Assembly (NCBI GenBank): GCA_965232595.1
Contig: OZ246983.1
Location: 4,650,001 to 4,714,000 of the forward strand
From: SZUA-309 sp965232595
GTDB taxonomy: Bacteria > Pseudomonadota > Gammaproteobacteria > Pseudomonadales > Azotimanducaceae
Reading direction: 5' to 3'
DNA length: 64,000 nucleotides
Shown here in pieces: positions 43,727 through 52,583 of the stretch. A program made the translations under genes and the position numbers. The notes under the pieces are model-generated. The model was not told the DNA's origin, did not search any database, and was given only the letters and a program-made list of their open reading frames with translations. Each line of letters begins with the position of its first letter. Position 1 is the stretch's first letter.

Positions 43727-43993
43727 TTGGCAAACAGCCCACAAGCACGAAAGCGCGCCCGTCAGGCAGAAGGCCGACGTCGCCAGAACGCCAGCCAGCG
43801 CTCCATGGTTCGCACCTACATCAAGCGAGTCAACGCCGCCATCGAGGCCGGCAGTAAGGACGACGCCGCTGCCGCCCTGGCTACCGCCGTGCCCGTCATC
43901 GACGGCATGGTCAGCAAAGGCATCATGCACAAAAACAAGGCGGCTCGTCACAAGTCCCGCCTGAACGCCAAGGTCAAAGCGCTCGGCGCCTGA
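43727..43993 (+). CDS. rpsT: 30S ribosomal protein S20
   Basis: The 88-residue basic protein starts at TTG 43727, preceded by TGAGGA. S20 of E. coli also uses UUG, a feature of its autogenous translational control. The sequence begins ANSPQARKRARQAEGRRRQ and has the helical RTYIKRVNAAIEAG and GIMHKNKAARHKSRLNAKVK segments typical of S20. It is a single gene divergent from murJ. Confidence 0.97.
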   Translation: MANSPQARKRARQAEGRRRQNASQRSMVRTYIKRVNAAIEAGSKDDAAAALATAVPVIDGMVSKGIMHKNKAARHKSRLNAKVKALGA

Positions 43994-44003
43994 CCGCTCC
44001 TCT

Positions 44004-44026
44004 CCCGGCCGGGACCACCGGCCGGG
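44004..44026 (+). terminator. GC-rich hairpin after rpsT
   Basis: CCCGGCCGG and CCGGCCGGG form a perfect 9-bp stem with a 5-nt loop, 11 nt after the rpsT stop. No U-tract follows directly, so it may end transcription only partly or protect the 3' end of the message. The rest of the 124-bp gap to proB has two A-runs but no clean second hairpin. Confidence 0.5.
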
Positions 44027-44117
44027 CTCTGCGCTTCTCCACCGAACCCGCCAGCCAGGCCAGCACGGCCGCTATTGCCTTGCCCGGTCAAAAAAGTCCC
44101 GGCTAAAAAAAGACCGC

Positions 44118-45254
44118 TCAACTCAGGATGACCAGATTGTCTCTGTGAATGAGCTCCGGCTCCAGGCTGTAGCCGAGCCGCTCACCGATGACATCGCTCG
44201 CTACACCCAGCATCTGCCCCGTCTCGGCGCTCGAGTAATTGGATAGACCCTGGGCCACCACCCTGCCATCGGCGTCCTCGCAGGCAACCAGCTCGCCACG
44301 GGAAAACTCGCCGCTGACCGCAGTCACCCCAACCGGCAGCAGGCTGACCCCACGCTCTCGAAGCGCCGTCACTGCTCCGGAATCCAGCGTCAGCCGGCCT
44401 TTCACCCGCTGCTGCCCGGCGATCCAGCGTTTGCGCGCGTCCAGCGGCGAAACGCTGGCAGCGAGCAGCGTCCCTACCGATTCGCCTGCCAATATCCGGG
44501 TCAGCGTGCTGGGGTCCTCGCCGCTGGCGATCACCGTGTGCGCACCGGAGCGGGCCGCCAGCCTCGCGGCTTTCAGCTTGGTGATCATCCCGCCACGCCC
44601 CAGGGCGCCTGAACCGCCTACCATGCCATCCAGGTTGGCGTCGTTCGCATCAGAAAAATCGAGTCGTTTGGCATCAGCATGCTGTCGCGGATCCGCTTCG
44701 TAGAGGCCGTCGATGTCGGTCAGCAGGATCAGCAGATCCGCCTGCAGCAGGTTGGTGGCCATGGCGGCCAGGGTGTCGTTGTCGCCGAAGCGGATCTCGT
44801 CGGTGGCCACCGAGTCATTCTCGTTGATCACCGGCACCGCGCCGAAGTCGAGCAACGTGGTCAGCGTCGCCCGGGCATTCAGGTAACGTTGCCGGTTGGC
44901 CAGGTCATCGTGGGTCAGCAGCACAACCGCGGCATGCCTTCCGTGCCGGGCGAATGCCCGCTCGTAAGCCTGCACCAACCCCATCTGGCCGACCGCAGCC
45001 GCGGCCTGCAGCTCGTGCACCGTCTCTGGTCGCTGCGGCAGCTTCAGCCGGGAAACCCCTTCAACCACCGCGCCGCTGCTCACCAGCAGAACCTTGCGGC
45101 CGTCGTCGAGCAGCCTGACGATCTCTTCGCCCAGCGACTCGAGCAGACCAACCGCCAGCCCCTGCTCCGGATCCGTGAGCAGCGCGCTGCCCACCTTGAT
45201 GACCACGGTGCCCGCACCGGCAAGCGAGGAGCGGATCGTCTGCTCGTCACTCAT
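44118..45254 (-). CDS. proB: glutamate 5-kinase
   Basis: The 378-residue enzyme starts at ATG 45254 (MSDEQTIRSS); an upstream in-frame start would overlap obgE further. The amino-acid kinase domain has VVIKVGSALLTD, VSSGAVVEGV, NENDSVATDEIRFGDND and GGMITKLKAARLA. The C-terminal PUA domain runs from about residue 280 (RVKGRLTLDSGAV). It catalyses the first step of proline synthesis. It overlaps the obgE stop by 8 bp, the usual obgE-proB order. Confidence 0.96.
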   Translation of the reverse strand: MSDEQTIRSSLAGAGTVVIKVGSALLTDPEQGLAVGLLESLGEEIVRLLDDGRKVLLVSSGAVVEGVSRLKLPQRPETVHELQAAAAVGQMGLVQAYERAFARHGRHAAVVLLTHDDLANRQRYLNARATLTTLLDFGAVPVINENDSVATDEIRFGDNDTLAAMATNLLQADLLILLTDIDGLYEADPRQHADAKRLDFSDANDANLDGMVGGSGALGRGGMITKLKAARLAARSGAHTVIASGEDPSTLTRILAGESVGTLLAASVSPLDARKRWIAGQQRVKGRLTLDSGAVTALRERGVSLLPVGVTAVSGEFSRGELVACEDADGRVVAQGLSNYSSAETGQMLGVASDVIGERLGYSLEPELIHRDNLVILS

Positions 45255-46443
45255 GCACGTACACCACTTCCGGGCCGTCGCCATCCTCCGGATCATCATC
45301 ATCTTCGCTGGCAGCGGCTTCCGCAGGCGGCTGCCGCTGCGGCCGGACGTTCAGCGCGCTGGCCAGAACGTCCTCATTGATCCTCGCCTCCAGCTCGGCC
45401 TGAGCTTCGGCGTAGCTCTCATCCGTTGCCAGCCGCTCGCGCATCTCGGCGATGCTGCGCTGCAGTTCGTTGACCAGCACATCCAGTCCTTCTCCCGTGG
45501 CAGCAGAAACCGCGTGCACGAGCTGCTCGGGAAACGCCGCGCCGAATGCCTCCAGCAGCGCCGCCCGGGCAGCGTCATCGAGTAGGTCGATCTTGTTCAG
45601 CACCAACCAGATCGGCCGCTCAGCCAGCGCCTCGCTGTAATCGAGCACTTCCTGAGCAACAACCTGCGCGTTTTCCAGCGGATCCCCGCCATCAATGGGG
45701 GCCGCGTCGATCAGGTGCAGCAGGATGCGGGTCCGGGACAGATGGCGGAGGAACTGCGCGCCCAGCCCGGCGCCATCGGCCGCTCCCTCGATGATGCCGG
45801 GAATGTCCGCCACCACGAAGCTTGCGTCCGAGCCGGCGCCGACCACGCCCAGGCTCGGCACTAGGGTCGTGAACGGGTAGTCGGCCACCTTGGGGCGCGC
45901 CGCCGAGATGGTGCTTACCAGGGTCGACTTGCCGGCGTTCGGCAGGCCCAGCAGGCCCACGTCCGCCAGCAGCTTGAGCTGCAGCCGCAGCACCCGATGC
46001 TCGCCGGGCTCACCCGGCGTGGTGCGCCGCGGCGCCCGGTTGGTACTGGATTTGAAGTGCGCATTGCCGACGCCGTGGCGCCCCCCTTCGGCGACCACCA
46101 GCTCCTGGCCGTCGTGGACCACGTCGCCGATGGTTTCCAGGGTCTCCTCGTCCACCACGGAGGTGCCCACCGGCACCTTCACCCGCCGATCTTCGCCGCC
46201 GGCGCCGGTCTTGTTGCGGCCGCTGCCGGGCTGGCCGTTCGCCGCCCGGTACAGGGGCTGGTAGCGGAAATCGATCAGGGTGTTGAGCGCGCTGTCGCCG
46301 ACCAGGATCACAGCCCCACCATCACCCCCATCACCGCCGTCAGGTCCGCCCTTGGCGATGTATTTCTCGCGACGGAAGCTCAGGCAGCCGTGACCGCCCT
46401 TCCCCGCCTCCACGCGGATGGTTGCTTCGTCGATGAACTGCAT
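45247..46443 (-). CDS. obgE: Obg family GTPase (ribosome assembly/stress)
   Basis: The 398-residue GTPase has the glycine-rich Obg fold at the N-terminus (AGKGGHGCLSFRREKYIAKG and GGDGGDGG), the G domain from about residue 160 (P-loop GLPNAGKSTLVS; VVADIPGIIEGA; LVLNKIDLL), and an acidic C-terminal tail typical of proteobacterial CgtA. It associates with the 50S subunit and ppGpp. It follows rpmA, separated by a terminator, so it may be expressed separately or by readthrough. Confidence 0.96.
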   Translation of the reverse strand: MQFIDEATIRVEAGKGGHGCLSFRREKYIAKGGPDGGDGGDGGAVILVGDSALNTLIDFRYQPLYRAANGQPGSGRNKTGAGGEDRRVKVPVGTSVVDEETLETIGDVVHDGQELVVAEGGRHGVGNAHFKSSTNRAPRRTTPGEPGEHRVLRLQLKLLADVGLLGLPNAGKSTLVSTISAARPKVADYPFTTLVPSLGVVGAGSDASFVVADIPGIIEGAADGAGLGAQFLRHLSRTRILLHLIDAAPIDGGDPLENAQVVAQEVLDYSEALAERPIWLVLNKIDLLDDAARAALLEAFGAAFPEQLVHAVSAATGEGLDVLVNELQRSIAEMRERLATDESYAEAQAELEARINEDVLASALNVRPQRQPPAEAAASEDDDDPEDGDGPEVVYVHE

Positions 46444-46473
46444 GGCGTGCTTACGGAGTGCTGTAGAGAGGGT

Positions 46474-46501
46474 AAAAAAAACCCCGCTGGCTGCGGGGTT
46501 T
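46474..46501 (-). terminator. rho-independent terminator after rplU-rpmA
   Basis: On the minus strand AACCCCGC and GCGGGGTT form an 8-bp stem with a 5-nt loop, directly followed by a run of eight T (the A run at 46474-46481). It begins 4 bp after the rpmA stop. Confidence 0.88.
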
Positions 46502-46504
46502 CTT

Positions 46505-46768
46505 TCAGTTCGAGACCGGCTCGACGGTCACGAACTTCCGGTTCTGCCTGCCCCGGGTCAGGAACCGCACGTGGCCGTCCGCTTTAGCGTACAGCGTGTG
46601 GTCCTTGCCACAGCCCACGTTCGGGCCGGGGTGGAACTGGGTGCCGCGCTGGCGGACGAGAATGTTGCCGGCAACGACGAGCTCGCCACCGTACTTCTTC
46701 ACGCCAAGGCGTTTCGATTCTGAATCGCGGCCGTTACGAGTAGAGCCGCCGGCTTTTTTATGTGCCAT
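46505..46768 (-). CDS. rpmA: 50S ribosomal protein L27
   Basis: The 87-residue protein has the invariant L27 N-terminus AHKKAGGSTRNGRDSESKRLG and the GNILVRQRGTQFHPGPNVG core. Its N-terminal arm reaches the peptidyl-transferase centre. It is the second gene of the rplU-rpmA operon, 13 bp after rplU. Confidence 0.98.
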   Translation of the reverse strand: MAHKKAGGSTRNGRDSESKRLGVKKYGGELVVAGNILVRQRGTQFHPGPNVGCGKDHTLYAKADGHVRFLTRGRQNRKFVTVEPVSN

Positions 46769-46781
46769 CTGTACTTATCTC

Positions 46782-47093
46782 CTAACCGCTGATGCCGGTG
46801 ATCTTGAGCTCGGTAAACCACTGGCGGTGGCCTTGACGACGCATGTAGTCCTTACGCCGCTTGAACTTGATGATCCGGACTTTCTTGTGCCGATCGTGGG
46901 CTATGACTTCGGCGGTGACCTTGCCACCATCCACGTACGGCTTGCCGACCGTGACGTCGTCACCGTTGGCAACGATGAGGACTTTGTCGAACACGACTTC
47001 TTCGCCGGGCTCGGCAGTGAGTCGCTCCAACTTGATCACCTCACCTTCCGTGACCCGATGTTGTTTGCCACCGCTGGAAAACACCGCAAACAT
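46782..47093 (-). CDS. rplU: 50S ribosomal protein L21
   Basis: The 103-residue protein begins MFAVFSSGGKQHRVTEGE and has the C-terminal L21 signature KFKRRKDYMRRQGHRQWFT with the conserved QGHRQ. AAGGAG lies about 8 nt before the ATG. It leads rplU-rpmA, transcribed from the promoter at 47198-47226. Confidence 0.98.
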   Translation of the reverse strand: MFAVFSSGGKQHRVTEGEVIKLERLTAEPGEEVVFDKVLIVANGDDVTVGKPYVDGGKVTAEVIAHDRHKKVRIIKFKRRKDYMRRQGHRQWFTELKITGISG

Positions 47094-47197
47094 ATCTCTA
47101 CTCCTTAAGAGGGGCGGACACCTAAAAAGTCCTGAAACGCCCTAATGACGTGGCTTTCAGCGTTGCCGGCGCATAGGGGTGCCGCGAAAGGCGCGCT

Positions 47198-47226
47198 ATT
47201 TTAGGGGCTTCGTGGCCGGATTACAA
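47198..47226 (-). promoter_or_regulatory. sigma70 promoter of rplU-rpmA
   Basis: On the minus strand TTGTAA (47226-47221) and TAAAAT (47203-47198) are separated by 17 nt. The predicted start gives a leader of about 100 nt before rplU. The 261-bp gap to divergent ispB otherwise shows no clear structure. Confidence 0.7.
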
Positions 47227-47354
47227 CGACCTTTAAGGCGCCTGAACCGCCGCCGCTCCGGGCCCTCCAGCGCGCCGGCCGCCGTGATAAAAAGGCCGAA
47301 AATTGGCCCGTAAAAGTGCACAATAGCACCCTGACCCATTGGCCTTGGAACCAG

Positions 47355-48377
47355 ATGCCCGCAGAGATAGCGATTGCTGCGCCGGACAAAGCGGACGATT
47401 CACCCCTTATTGCCCTGGAATCCGTCTATCGCCTGGTGGCGGACGATTTCAGTGCCGTGAATCGGCTCATTCCCGCGCAACTGACTTCCGATGTGGATCT
47501 GGTGGAAGAGATCGGCCAGTACATCGTCGAGTCCGGCGGTAAGCGGCTGCGGCCGCTGCTGGTGCTGCTGGCCGCGCGCTGCTGCGGCTACAACGACGCG
47601 GAGCACGTCAAGCTCGCCGCAATCATCGAGTTTCTGCATACCGCCACCCTTCTGCACGACGATGTGGTGGATCACTCCGTGCTTCGCCGGGGTCGGGCTA
47701 CGGCCAACGCAACCTGGGGCAACGCGCCGAGCGTGCTGGTCGGCGACTTTCTCTACTCGCGGGCGTTCCAGCTGATGGTGGAGCTCGGCCAGATGGACAT
47801 CATGGCCATTCTCTCCGATGCCACCAACACCATCGCCGAGGGCGAGGTGATGCAGCTGGCCAACGTGGGTAACTGTCAGATCAGCGAGTCCCAGTACATG
47901 GAGGTCATTCGCTGCAAGACCGCGTTGCTGTTCGAAGCTTCCACGCACACCGCCGCGGTGCTGGCGGCCGACGATCCCCAGGTGCACCAGAGCCTGAAAC
48001 GGTTCGGCGAGCACTTCGGCCTGGCCTACCAGCTGGTCGATGACTGGCTCGACTATGCGGGCGAATCCGAATCCATGGGCAAAAACGTCGGCGATGACCT
48101 GGCCGAAGGCAAGCTCACCCTGCCGTTGATCAACGCGCTGGCCCGAGGCAACGATGCCGACCGGGCGCTTCTCGCAGAGTGCATCTCTGCACGCAGCGTC
48201 GATGCGCTGCCAGACGTGCTGCGGATAGTGCGCAGCACCGGAGCCCTCGACTACACCAAAGAAGCGGCCCAGCGGCAGAGCGAAGCCGCCGTCCAGCTGC
48301 TTGACGCGCTGCCGGCTAACGCCTACCGCGACGCGCTGGAAACCCTCGCTCACTTCGCCACGGCCCGATTGAACTGA
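47355..48377 (+). CDS. ispB: octaprenyl/polyprenyl diphosphate synthase
   Basis: The 340-residue trans-prenyltransferase makes the side chain of ubiquinone. The first aspartate-rich motif is LLHDDVVDHS and the second is LVDDWLDYAG, with GGKRLRPLLVLLAA before them. Position next to divergent rplU-rpmA matches ispB of E. coli and Pseudomonas. ATG 47355 is preferred; a GTG at 47316 would add 13 residues with no family counterpart. Chain length (C40 or C45) is not readable. Confidence 0.95.
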   Translation: MPAEIAIAAPDKADDSPLIALESVYRLVADDFSAVNRLIPAQLTSDVDLVEEIGQYIVESGGKRLRPLLVLLAARCCGYNDAEHVKLAAIIEFLHTATLLHDDVVDHSVLRRGRATANATWGNAPSVLVGDFLYSRAFQLMVELGQMDIMAILSDATNTIAEGEVMQLANVGNCQISESQYMEVIRCKTALLFEASTHTAAVLAADDPQVHQSLKRFGEHFGLAYQLVDDWLDYAGESESMGKNVGDDLAEGKLTLPLINALARGNDADRALLAECISARSVDALPDVLRIVRSTGALDYTKEAAQRQSEAAVQLLDALPANAYRDALETLAHFATARLN

Positions 48378-48385
48378 GGTTCGCA

Positions 48386-49864
48386 ATGACCCGCGATCGC
48401 TCGCTTGCTGCCTGCGCATGCCTGCTTGCCACCCTCGCGATCGCCGGTACCGCCCATGCAGTGGAGCTCGAGCGCTGCACGCTGTCCGGCAGCGCCGGCA
48501 TCGCCGCGATCGAAGCACGCTGCGGATGGCTCAGCCGGCCGGAAAACCCGGACGAGCCGAACGGCGCCAGCATCGAGCTGCGGGTCGCCGTCATCCCGGC
48601 CCTGAGCCCGAACCCCAGAGCGGACGCGCTGACCGTGATCAACGGTGGCCCTGGCGGCTCGTCCGTCGACATGTATGCGGACATGGCCGGCACTTTTTCC
48701 GCGACCCGTCGCGAGCGGGACATCCTCATCCTCGATCAGCGAGGCACCGGGGCGTCCAACCCGCTCGATTGCGCCCGGCTCGAGCAGACCGATCTCGATG
48801 ACAGCGAGGCCATCGTCCGCACGGCAACCCGGGCGTGCCTGGACGACCTGCCCGGTGACCCGCGCTTCTACACCACCAGCGTTGCGGTCCAGGATCTGGA
48901 AGCGGCCCGCCAGGCGCTCGGTTACGAAGCGCTCAATGTCTACGGTGTTTCTTACGGCACGCGGGTGGCTCAGCACTACGCGCGGCGCTTCCCGACGGTC
49001 GTCCGAACCCTGATCATCGATGGCGTCGCGCCGCCGGAGGTGCCGCTGGGACCCAACGCCGCCCTGAACGCGCAACGGACGCTGGCGCGGATGTTCGAGC
49101 GCTGCGCCAACGACAGCGGTTGTGCCGAGCGCTTCCCGGAGCTCCCGTCGCAACTCGAGGCGCTGGACCAACGGCTGGCGGCGGCACCCGTGCCGGTATC
49201 CGTGGCTCACCCTGTTACGGGCATCCTGACCGAGCTGGAGGTGACCCGTACGCACCTGCTGGTGACGCTGCGGATGCTCAGCTACATACCGGAGACCATC
49301 CGCCTGATACCGCTGATCATCGACGAGGCAGCCAGCAACGAAAACTTCGTGCCGCTGGCAGCGAACGCGCTGCGGATCGAGAAGGAGCTGACGGGCGCCA
49401 TCCGCTTCGGCATGCACAACTCGGTGATCTGCACGGAGGACGCGCCGTACTTCGGCGAGCTGGACGTAGCCGCTCTCGAGGAGACCTACATCGGCCCGCA
49501 GCAGGCCCAGTCACTGGTGACGATCTGCGAGTCCTGGCCGGTCGGGCCGATGGACGAAGACCTGCGTGAGCCGCTGACCGTAGACGTGCCTACGCTGATC
49601 CTGTCCGGCGAGGAAGATCCCATCACCCCGCCCGAGTATGGCGACATGGCTGACCAGGCGCTGCCGAACAGCCTGCATCTGGTCGGTGGCGGTCAGGGCC
49701 ACGGCGTCATCGGTCGAGGCTGCTTCGCACGGCTGGCTTCGGAGTTCATCGACGCCGGCAGCCTGGATGGGCTTGAAACGGCCTGTGTTGACCGGCTCAC
49801 CCATCCGTCGTTTTTCCTCAACCTGATGGGCCCGGTCGCCAACGCCAGCGAGGCTGCGCCATGA
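48386..49864 (+). CDS. secreted alpha/beta hydrolase, tripeptidyl/prolyl aminopeptidase-like
   Basis: The 492-residue protein has a signal peptide (LAACACLLATLAIAGTAHA). The oxyanion-hole motif is INGGPGGSS and the nucleophile elbow is GVSYGTR. The acid is probably in LILSGEEDPITPP, and the catalytic His is in GGGQGHGVIGRG. This arrangement fits the proline iminopeptidase/TAP-like C-terminal family of peptidases. It starts 8 bp after ispB, and its stop overlaps the ABC ATPase start as ATGA, linking it to the exporter. Confidence 0.88.
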   Translation: MTRDRSLAACACLLATLAIAGTAHAVELERCTLSGSAGIAAIEARCGWLSRPENPDEPNGASIELRVAVIPALSPNPRADALTVINGGPGGSSVDMYADMAGTFSATRRERDILILDQRGTGASNPLDCARLEQTDLDDSEAIVRTATRACLDDLPGDPRFYTTSVAVQDLEAARQALGYEALNVYGVSYGTRVAQHYARRFPTVVRTLIIDGVAPPEVPLGPNAALNAQRTLARMFERCANDSGCAERFPELPSQLEALDQRLAAAPVPVSVAHPVTGILTELEVTRTHLLVTLRMLSYIPETIRLIPLIIDEAASNENFVPLAANALRIEKELTGAIRFGMHNSVICTEDAPYFGELDVAALEETYIGPQQAQSLVTICESWPVGPMDEDLREPLTVDVPTLILSGEEDPITPPEYGDMADQALPNSLHLVGGGQGHGVIGRGCFARLASEFIDAGSLDGLETACVDRLTHPSFFLNLMGPVANASEAAP

Positions 49865-50583
49865 TTCAGGTGGAAGGCCTGGTGAAGTCGTTCGGCGCCG
49901 TGCAGGCTGTCCGCGACGTCTCCTTTCAGGCTGCCGATGGTCGGGTGACGGCCCTGCTCGGACCGAACGGCGCCGGCAAATCCACCTGCCTGAGAATCCT
50001 CTCCACGATCCTGCGGGCGGACGCGGGCGAAGCTTACGTCGGCGGTCACGAAGTGGCTTCCGATCGCAACGCTGTGCTCAGCGCCATCGGCGTCCTGCCG
50101 CACGCGACCGGCCTCTACACCAGGCTGACCGCGCGCGAGAACATCGCCTACTTCGGCGCCCTGCACGGCATCGGCAAAGAAGCCCTGAAGGCACGCATCG
50201 AGGAGCTGGTGAGCGAACTGGAGATGGCCGAATTCATCGACCGCAAGGTCGAGGGCTTCTCCCAGGGCCAGCGGATCAAGGTGGCGCTGGCGCGTGCCGT
50301 GGTCCACAACCCGCAGAACCTGATTCTGGACGAGCCGACCAACGGCCTGGACGTGATGGCCACCCGCGCCCTGCGCGAGATCATTCTGAACCTGAAAAAG
50401 CAGGGTCGGTGCGTGCTGTTCTCCAGCCACATCATGCAGGAGGTGGCCAACCTCTGTGACGACGTGATCGTGATCGGCCACGGCGAGGTCCGCTTCCAGG
50501 GCACGCTGGATCAGCTGGTGACGGAGAGCGGCGAGGAAGATCTCGAAGATGCCTTCATCCGCATGGCAGGGGTCGAGGAATGA
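49861..50583 (+). CDS. ABC transporter ATP-binding protein, NatA-like
   Basis: The 240-residue ATPase has Walker A GPNGAGKST, a Q-loop region, the signature FSQGQRIKVALARA (variant of LSGGQ), Walker B NLILDEPTNGLDV and the H-loop in LFSSHIMQE. It pairs with the ABC-2 type permease downstream through an ATGA overlap (50580-50583). NatA-type ATPases power export; the substrate is unknown. Confidence 0.93.
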   Translation: MIQVEGLVKSFGAVQAVRDVSFQAADGRVTALLGPNGAGKSTCLRILSTILRADAGEAYVGGHEVASDRNAVLSAIGVLPHATGLYTRLTARENIAYFGALHGIGKEALKARIEELVSELEMAEFIDRKVEGFSQGQRIKVALARAVVHNPQNLILDEPTNGLDVMATRALREIILNLKKQGRCVLFSSHIMQEVANLCDDVIVIGHGEVRFQGTLDQLVTESGEEDLEDAFIRMAGVEE

Positions 50584-51752
50584 GCGGCTTCAGCACCGTG
50601 CTCATGAAAGAGTGCCGAGACAACTTCCGCGACCGGCGCACCATCCTGTCGTCCTTCTCCCTGGCTGTGCTCGGGCCCGTGTTGTTCATCGGCCTGATGT
50701 CCTTTGTGCTGACCACCGCCCTGGGTGAGTCCAGCGAGCCCGCGGAGGTGAGCATCACCGGCGCGGAGCACGCGCCGGACCTGATCGCCTACCTGGAGAG
50801 CCGCAACACCGACATCACCTACATCGAGTCGGCAGATCCCCGAACCGACGTGGTGGAGCGACGGCACGACCTGATCCTCGCCATCCCGGACGACTACCAG
50901 GCACGTTTCACCGAGGGCCTGATGGTGCCCGTCACCCTCTGGCACGACAGCTCGCAGATCGGCTCATCAAGAAGGAACTTCTCCGCCGTTCGCGCCATGG
51001 TTTCGAGCTACGCGCGAACTATCGGAGTGCTGCGGCTGCAGCTGCGCGGCGTGGAGCCGACCATCGCCAACCCGATCATCGTCCAGGAGATGGATACCGC
51101 ATCACCTGCCGCCCGCGCCCTCACCGTGCTCGCCACCCTGCCCTACCTGCTGATCCTGGTGGTATTCATGGGTGGGTTTTACCTGGCCATCGACGCAACC
51201 GCTGGCGAGCGTGAGCACGGCTCTCTGGAGCCGCTGCTCTGCCAGCCGATCTCCCGCGCTCAGCTGGTGCTGGGCAAGACCTGCGCTGCCGCCCTGTTCA
51301 GCGCCATATCTCTGGCGTTATTCCTGATCAGCTTTGCCATCGCCATCCCCTTCGCCCCGCTGCACCGGATCGGCATGTCGCTGGAGCTGGATCTGGCCAT
51401 GGCGGGCGCCATCTTCTTCGTCTCGACGCCGCTCATGGTGCTGGGCGCTTCGGTGCTCACCACCGTCGCTTCTTACGCGAAGAGCTACAAGGAAGCGCAG
51501 ACTTACCTGACCGTGGTGATTCTGGTGCCGACGTTGCCGCTCATCATCACTCAGATGATGAGCATTGAGCCTTCCGCGGCGCTGATGATGGTGCCGTCGC
51601 TCAGCCAGTCCATGCTGATCAACCAGCTGATTACCGGCGAGGGCCTGGACTACGGCTACATGGCCATCTCCATGGGCATGACCAGCCTGGCAGCCGCCGC
51701 CATGATCCGGCTGACCATCTGGCTCTACAACCGGGAACGAATTCTCATCTGA
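50580..51752 (+). CDS. ABC-2 type transporter permease, NatB-like
   Basis: The 390-residue permease has one N-terminal transmembrane helix (about residues 22-45), a large periplasmic domain (about 50-175), then five or six helices from about 180 (LPYLLILVVFMGGFYLAI). The segment ATAGEREHGSLEPLLCQPIS is characteristic of NatB/ABC-2 exporters. It forms the transport unit with the preceding ATPase. Overlapping starts and stops tie hydrolase, ATPase and permease into one translationally coupled set. Na+ export is known for the family prototype but is not shown here. Confidence 0.92.
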   Translation: MSGFSTVLMKECRDNFRDRRTILSSFSLAVLGPVLFIGLMSFVLTTALGESSEPAEVSITGAEHAPDLIAYLESRNTDITYIESADPRTDVVERRHDLILAIPDDYQARFTEGLMVPVTLWHDSSQIGSSRRNFSAVRAMVSSYARTIGVLRLQLRGVEPTIANPIIVQEMDTASPAARALTVLATLPYLLILVVFMGGFYLAIDATAGEREHGSLEPLLCQPISRAQLVLGKTCAAALFSAISLALFLISFAIAIPFAPLHRIGMSLELDLAMAGAIFFVSTPLMVLGASVLTTVASYAKSYKEAQTYLTVVILVPTLPLIITQMMSIEPSAALMMVPSLSQSMLINQLITGEGLDYGYMAISMGMTSLAAAAMIRLTIWLYNRERILI

Positions 51753-51787
51753 GGATAGGGAAAGGAACGGTCGGGGCTGGATCAATA

Positions 51788-51864
51788 TGGTCGGAGTGAG
51801 AGGATTTGAACCTCCGGCCCCTACGTCCCGAACGTAGTGCTCTACCAAGCTGAGCTACACTCCG
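51788..51864 (-). tRNA. tRNA-Pro (anticodon CGG)
   Basis: The 77-nt cloverleaf on the minus strand includes encoded CCA. The acceptor stem is CGGAGTG/CACTCCG, and the D-arm contains TAGCTCAGCTTGGTAGAGC. The anticodon stem CTACG/CGTAG holds the loop TTCGGGA, giving anticodon CGG for CCG codons. The T-arm is GGAGGTTCAAATCCTCT. The gene lies 35 bp after the convergent permease gene. Confidence 0.97.
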
Positions 51865-51909
51865 ACTGATCGGCGCGACTGACGGGATAGCGTCGCCCCG
51901 GGGCCGCGT

Positions 51910-51937
51910 ATTGTACGCGAGGCGTTCGCGAGCACAA
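51910..51937 (-). promoter_or_regulatory. candidate promoter of tRNA-Pro
   Basis: On the minus strand TTGTGC (51937-51932) and TACAAT (51915-51910) are separated by 16 nt. This places the transcription start about 40 nt before the tRNA 5' end. Confidence 0.55.
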
Positions 51938-51954
51938 CCAACTGCGCGAGAAAG

Positions 51955-52317
51955 CTAGGGGTCCTGCCGCAGCTCGAATCCATTGCCCTCTGAGTCTCTG
52001 AACGTGGCGACCCTGACGGGGACGCCACCCTCTGCTTCGCGCAGCTCCACCAGCGCTCCGCCCTTGCTCTCGATGACCGCCTGCAGCGCTTCGATGTTGT
52101 CTACCTCGAGGTTGAGGCCAGCGTGCGGGAGCGGTGCTTCCGGTTCGCTCGACTGCGGGTAGAGGATGTGCAGAGCGAGCTCGATGGAGCCGAAGTCGAG
52201 CGTGCTCCAGCCTGGCGACTCGGAGAGCGGCGCCACCTCGAAAACGGACGTATAGAAGTCGATTGCCCGCTGCATGTCGTGAACGTAGTGGATGACGATG
52301 GGGTTACGGCACTTCAC
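51955..52317 (-). CDS. VOC (glyoxalase/bleomycin-resistance fold) family protein
   Basis: The 120-residue single-domain vicinal-oxygen-chelate protein has the pattern IHYVHDMQRAIDFYTSVFEV at the N-terminus, ELALHIL and GLNLEVDNIEAL in the middle, and FRDSEGNGFEL at the C-terminus. Members bind a metal and act as dioxygenases, isomerases or resistance proteins; the substrate here is unknown. The start is GTG 52317, supported by GAGAGGAGG 5 nt upstream. A longer frame to 52377 lacks a ribosome-binding site. Confidence 0.88.
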   Translation of the reverse strand: MKCRNPIVIHYVHDMQRAIDFYTSVFEVAPLSESPGWSTLDFGSIELALHILYPQSSEPEAPLPHAGLNLEVDNIEALQAVIESKGGALVELREAEGGVPVRVATFRDSEGNGFELRQDP

Positions 52318-52583
52318 GGGGTTCCTCCTCTCAGCTCCGCTTACTGTAGCAAGGGCCGCATCAGAGCTATAAGGCAACTATTATGCCTATTTTCGGTCCG
52401 ACTGTCGGTCCTTTTTTCCTGCAGTTTCTTCCCTTTTTCCTGGGATTTCCCTGGAGATTGCAGCGCTATCTTAGTACTCGTTGCAAACAGAGACGGAACT
52501 CGCGCGGATCCAGAGCTCTTCCAGAGCGGACCGCACACGGACCGAGGCACGGGACAGGCCTCCAGGAGAGAAGGAGAGCAATC

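Noticed and set aside
52390..52425. CCGAC/GTCGG palindrome followed by a T-run as a terminator before the 45-residue gene
   Set aside because: The arms leave a loop of one base, which cannot form a hairpin.
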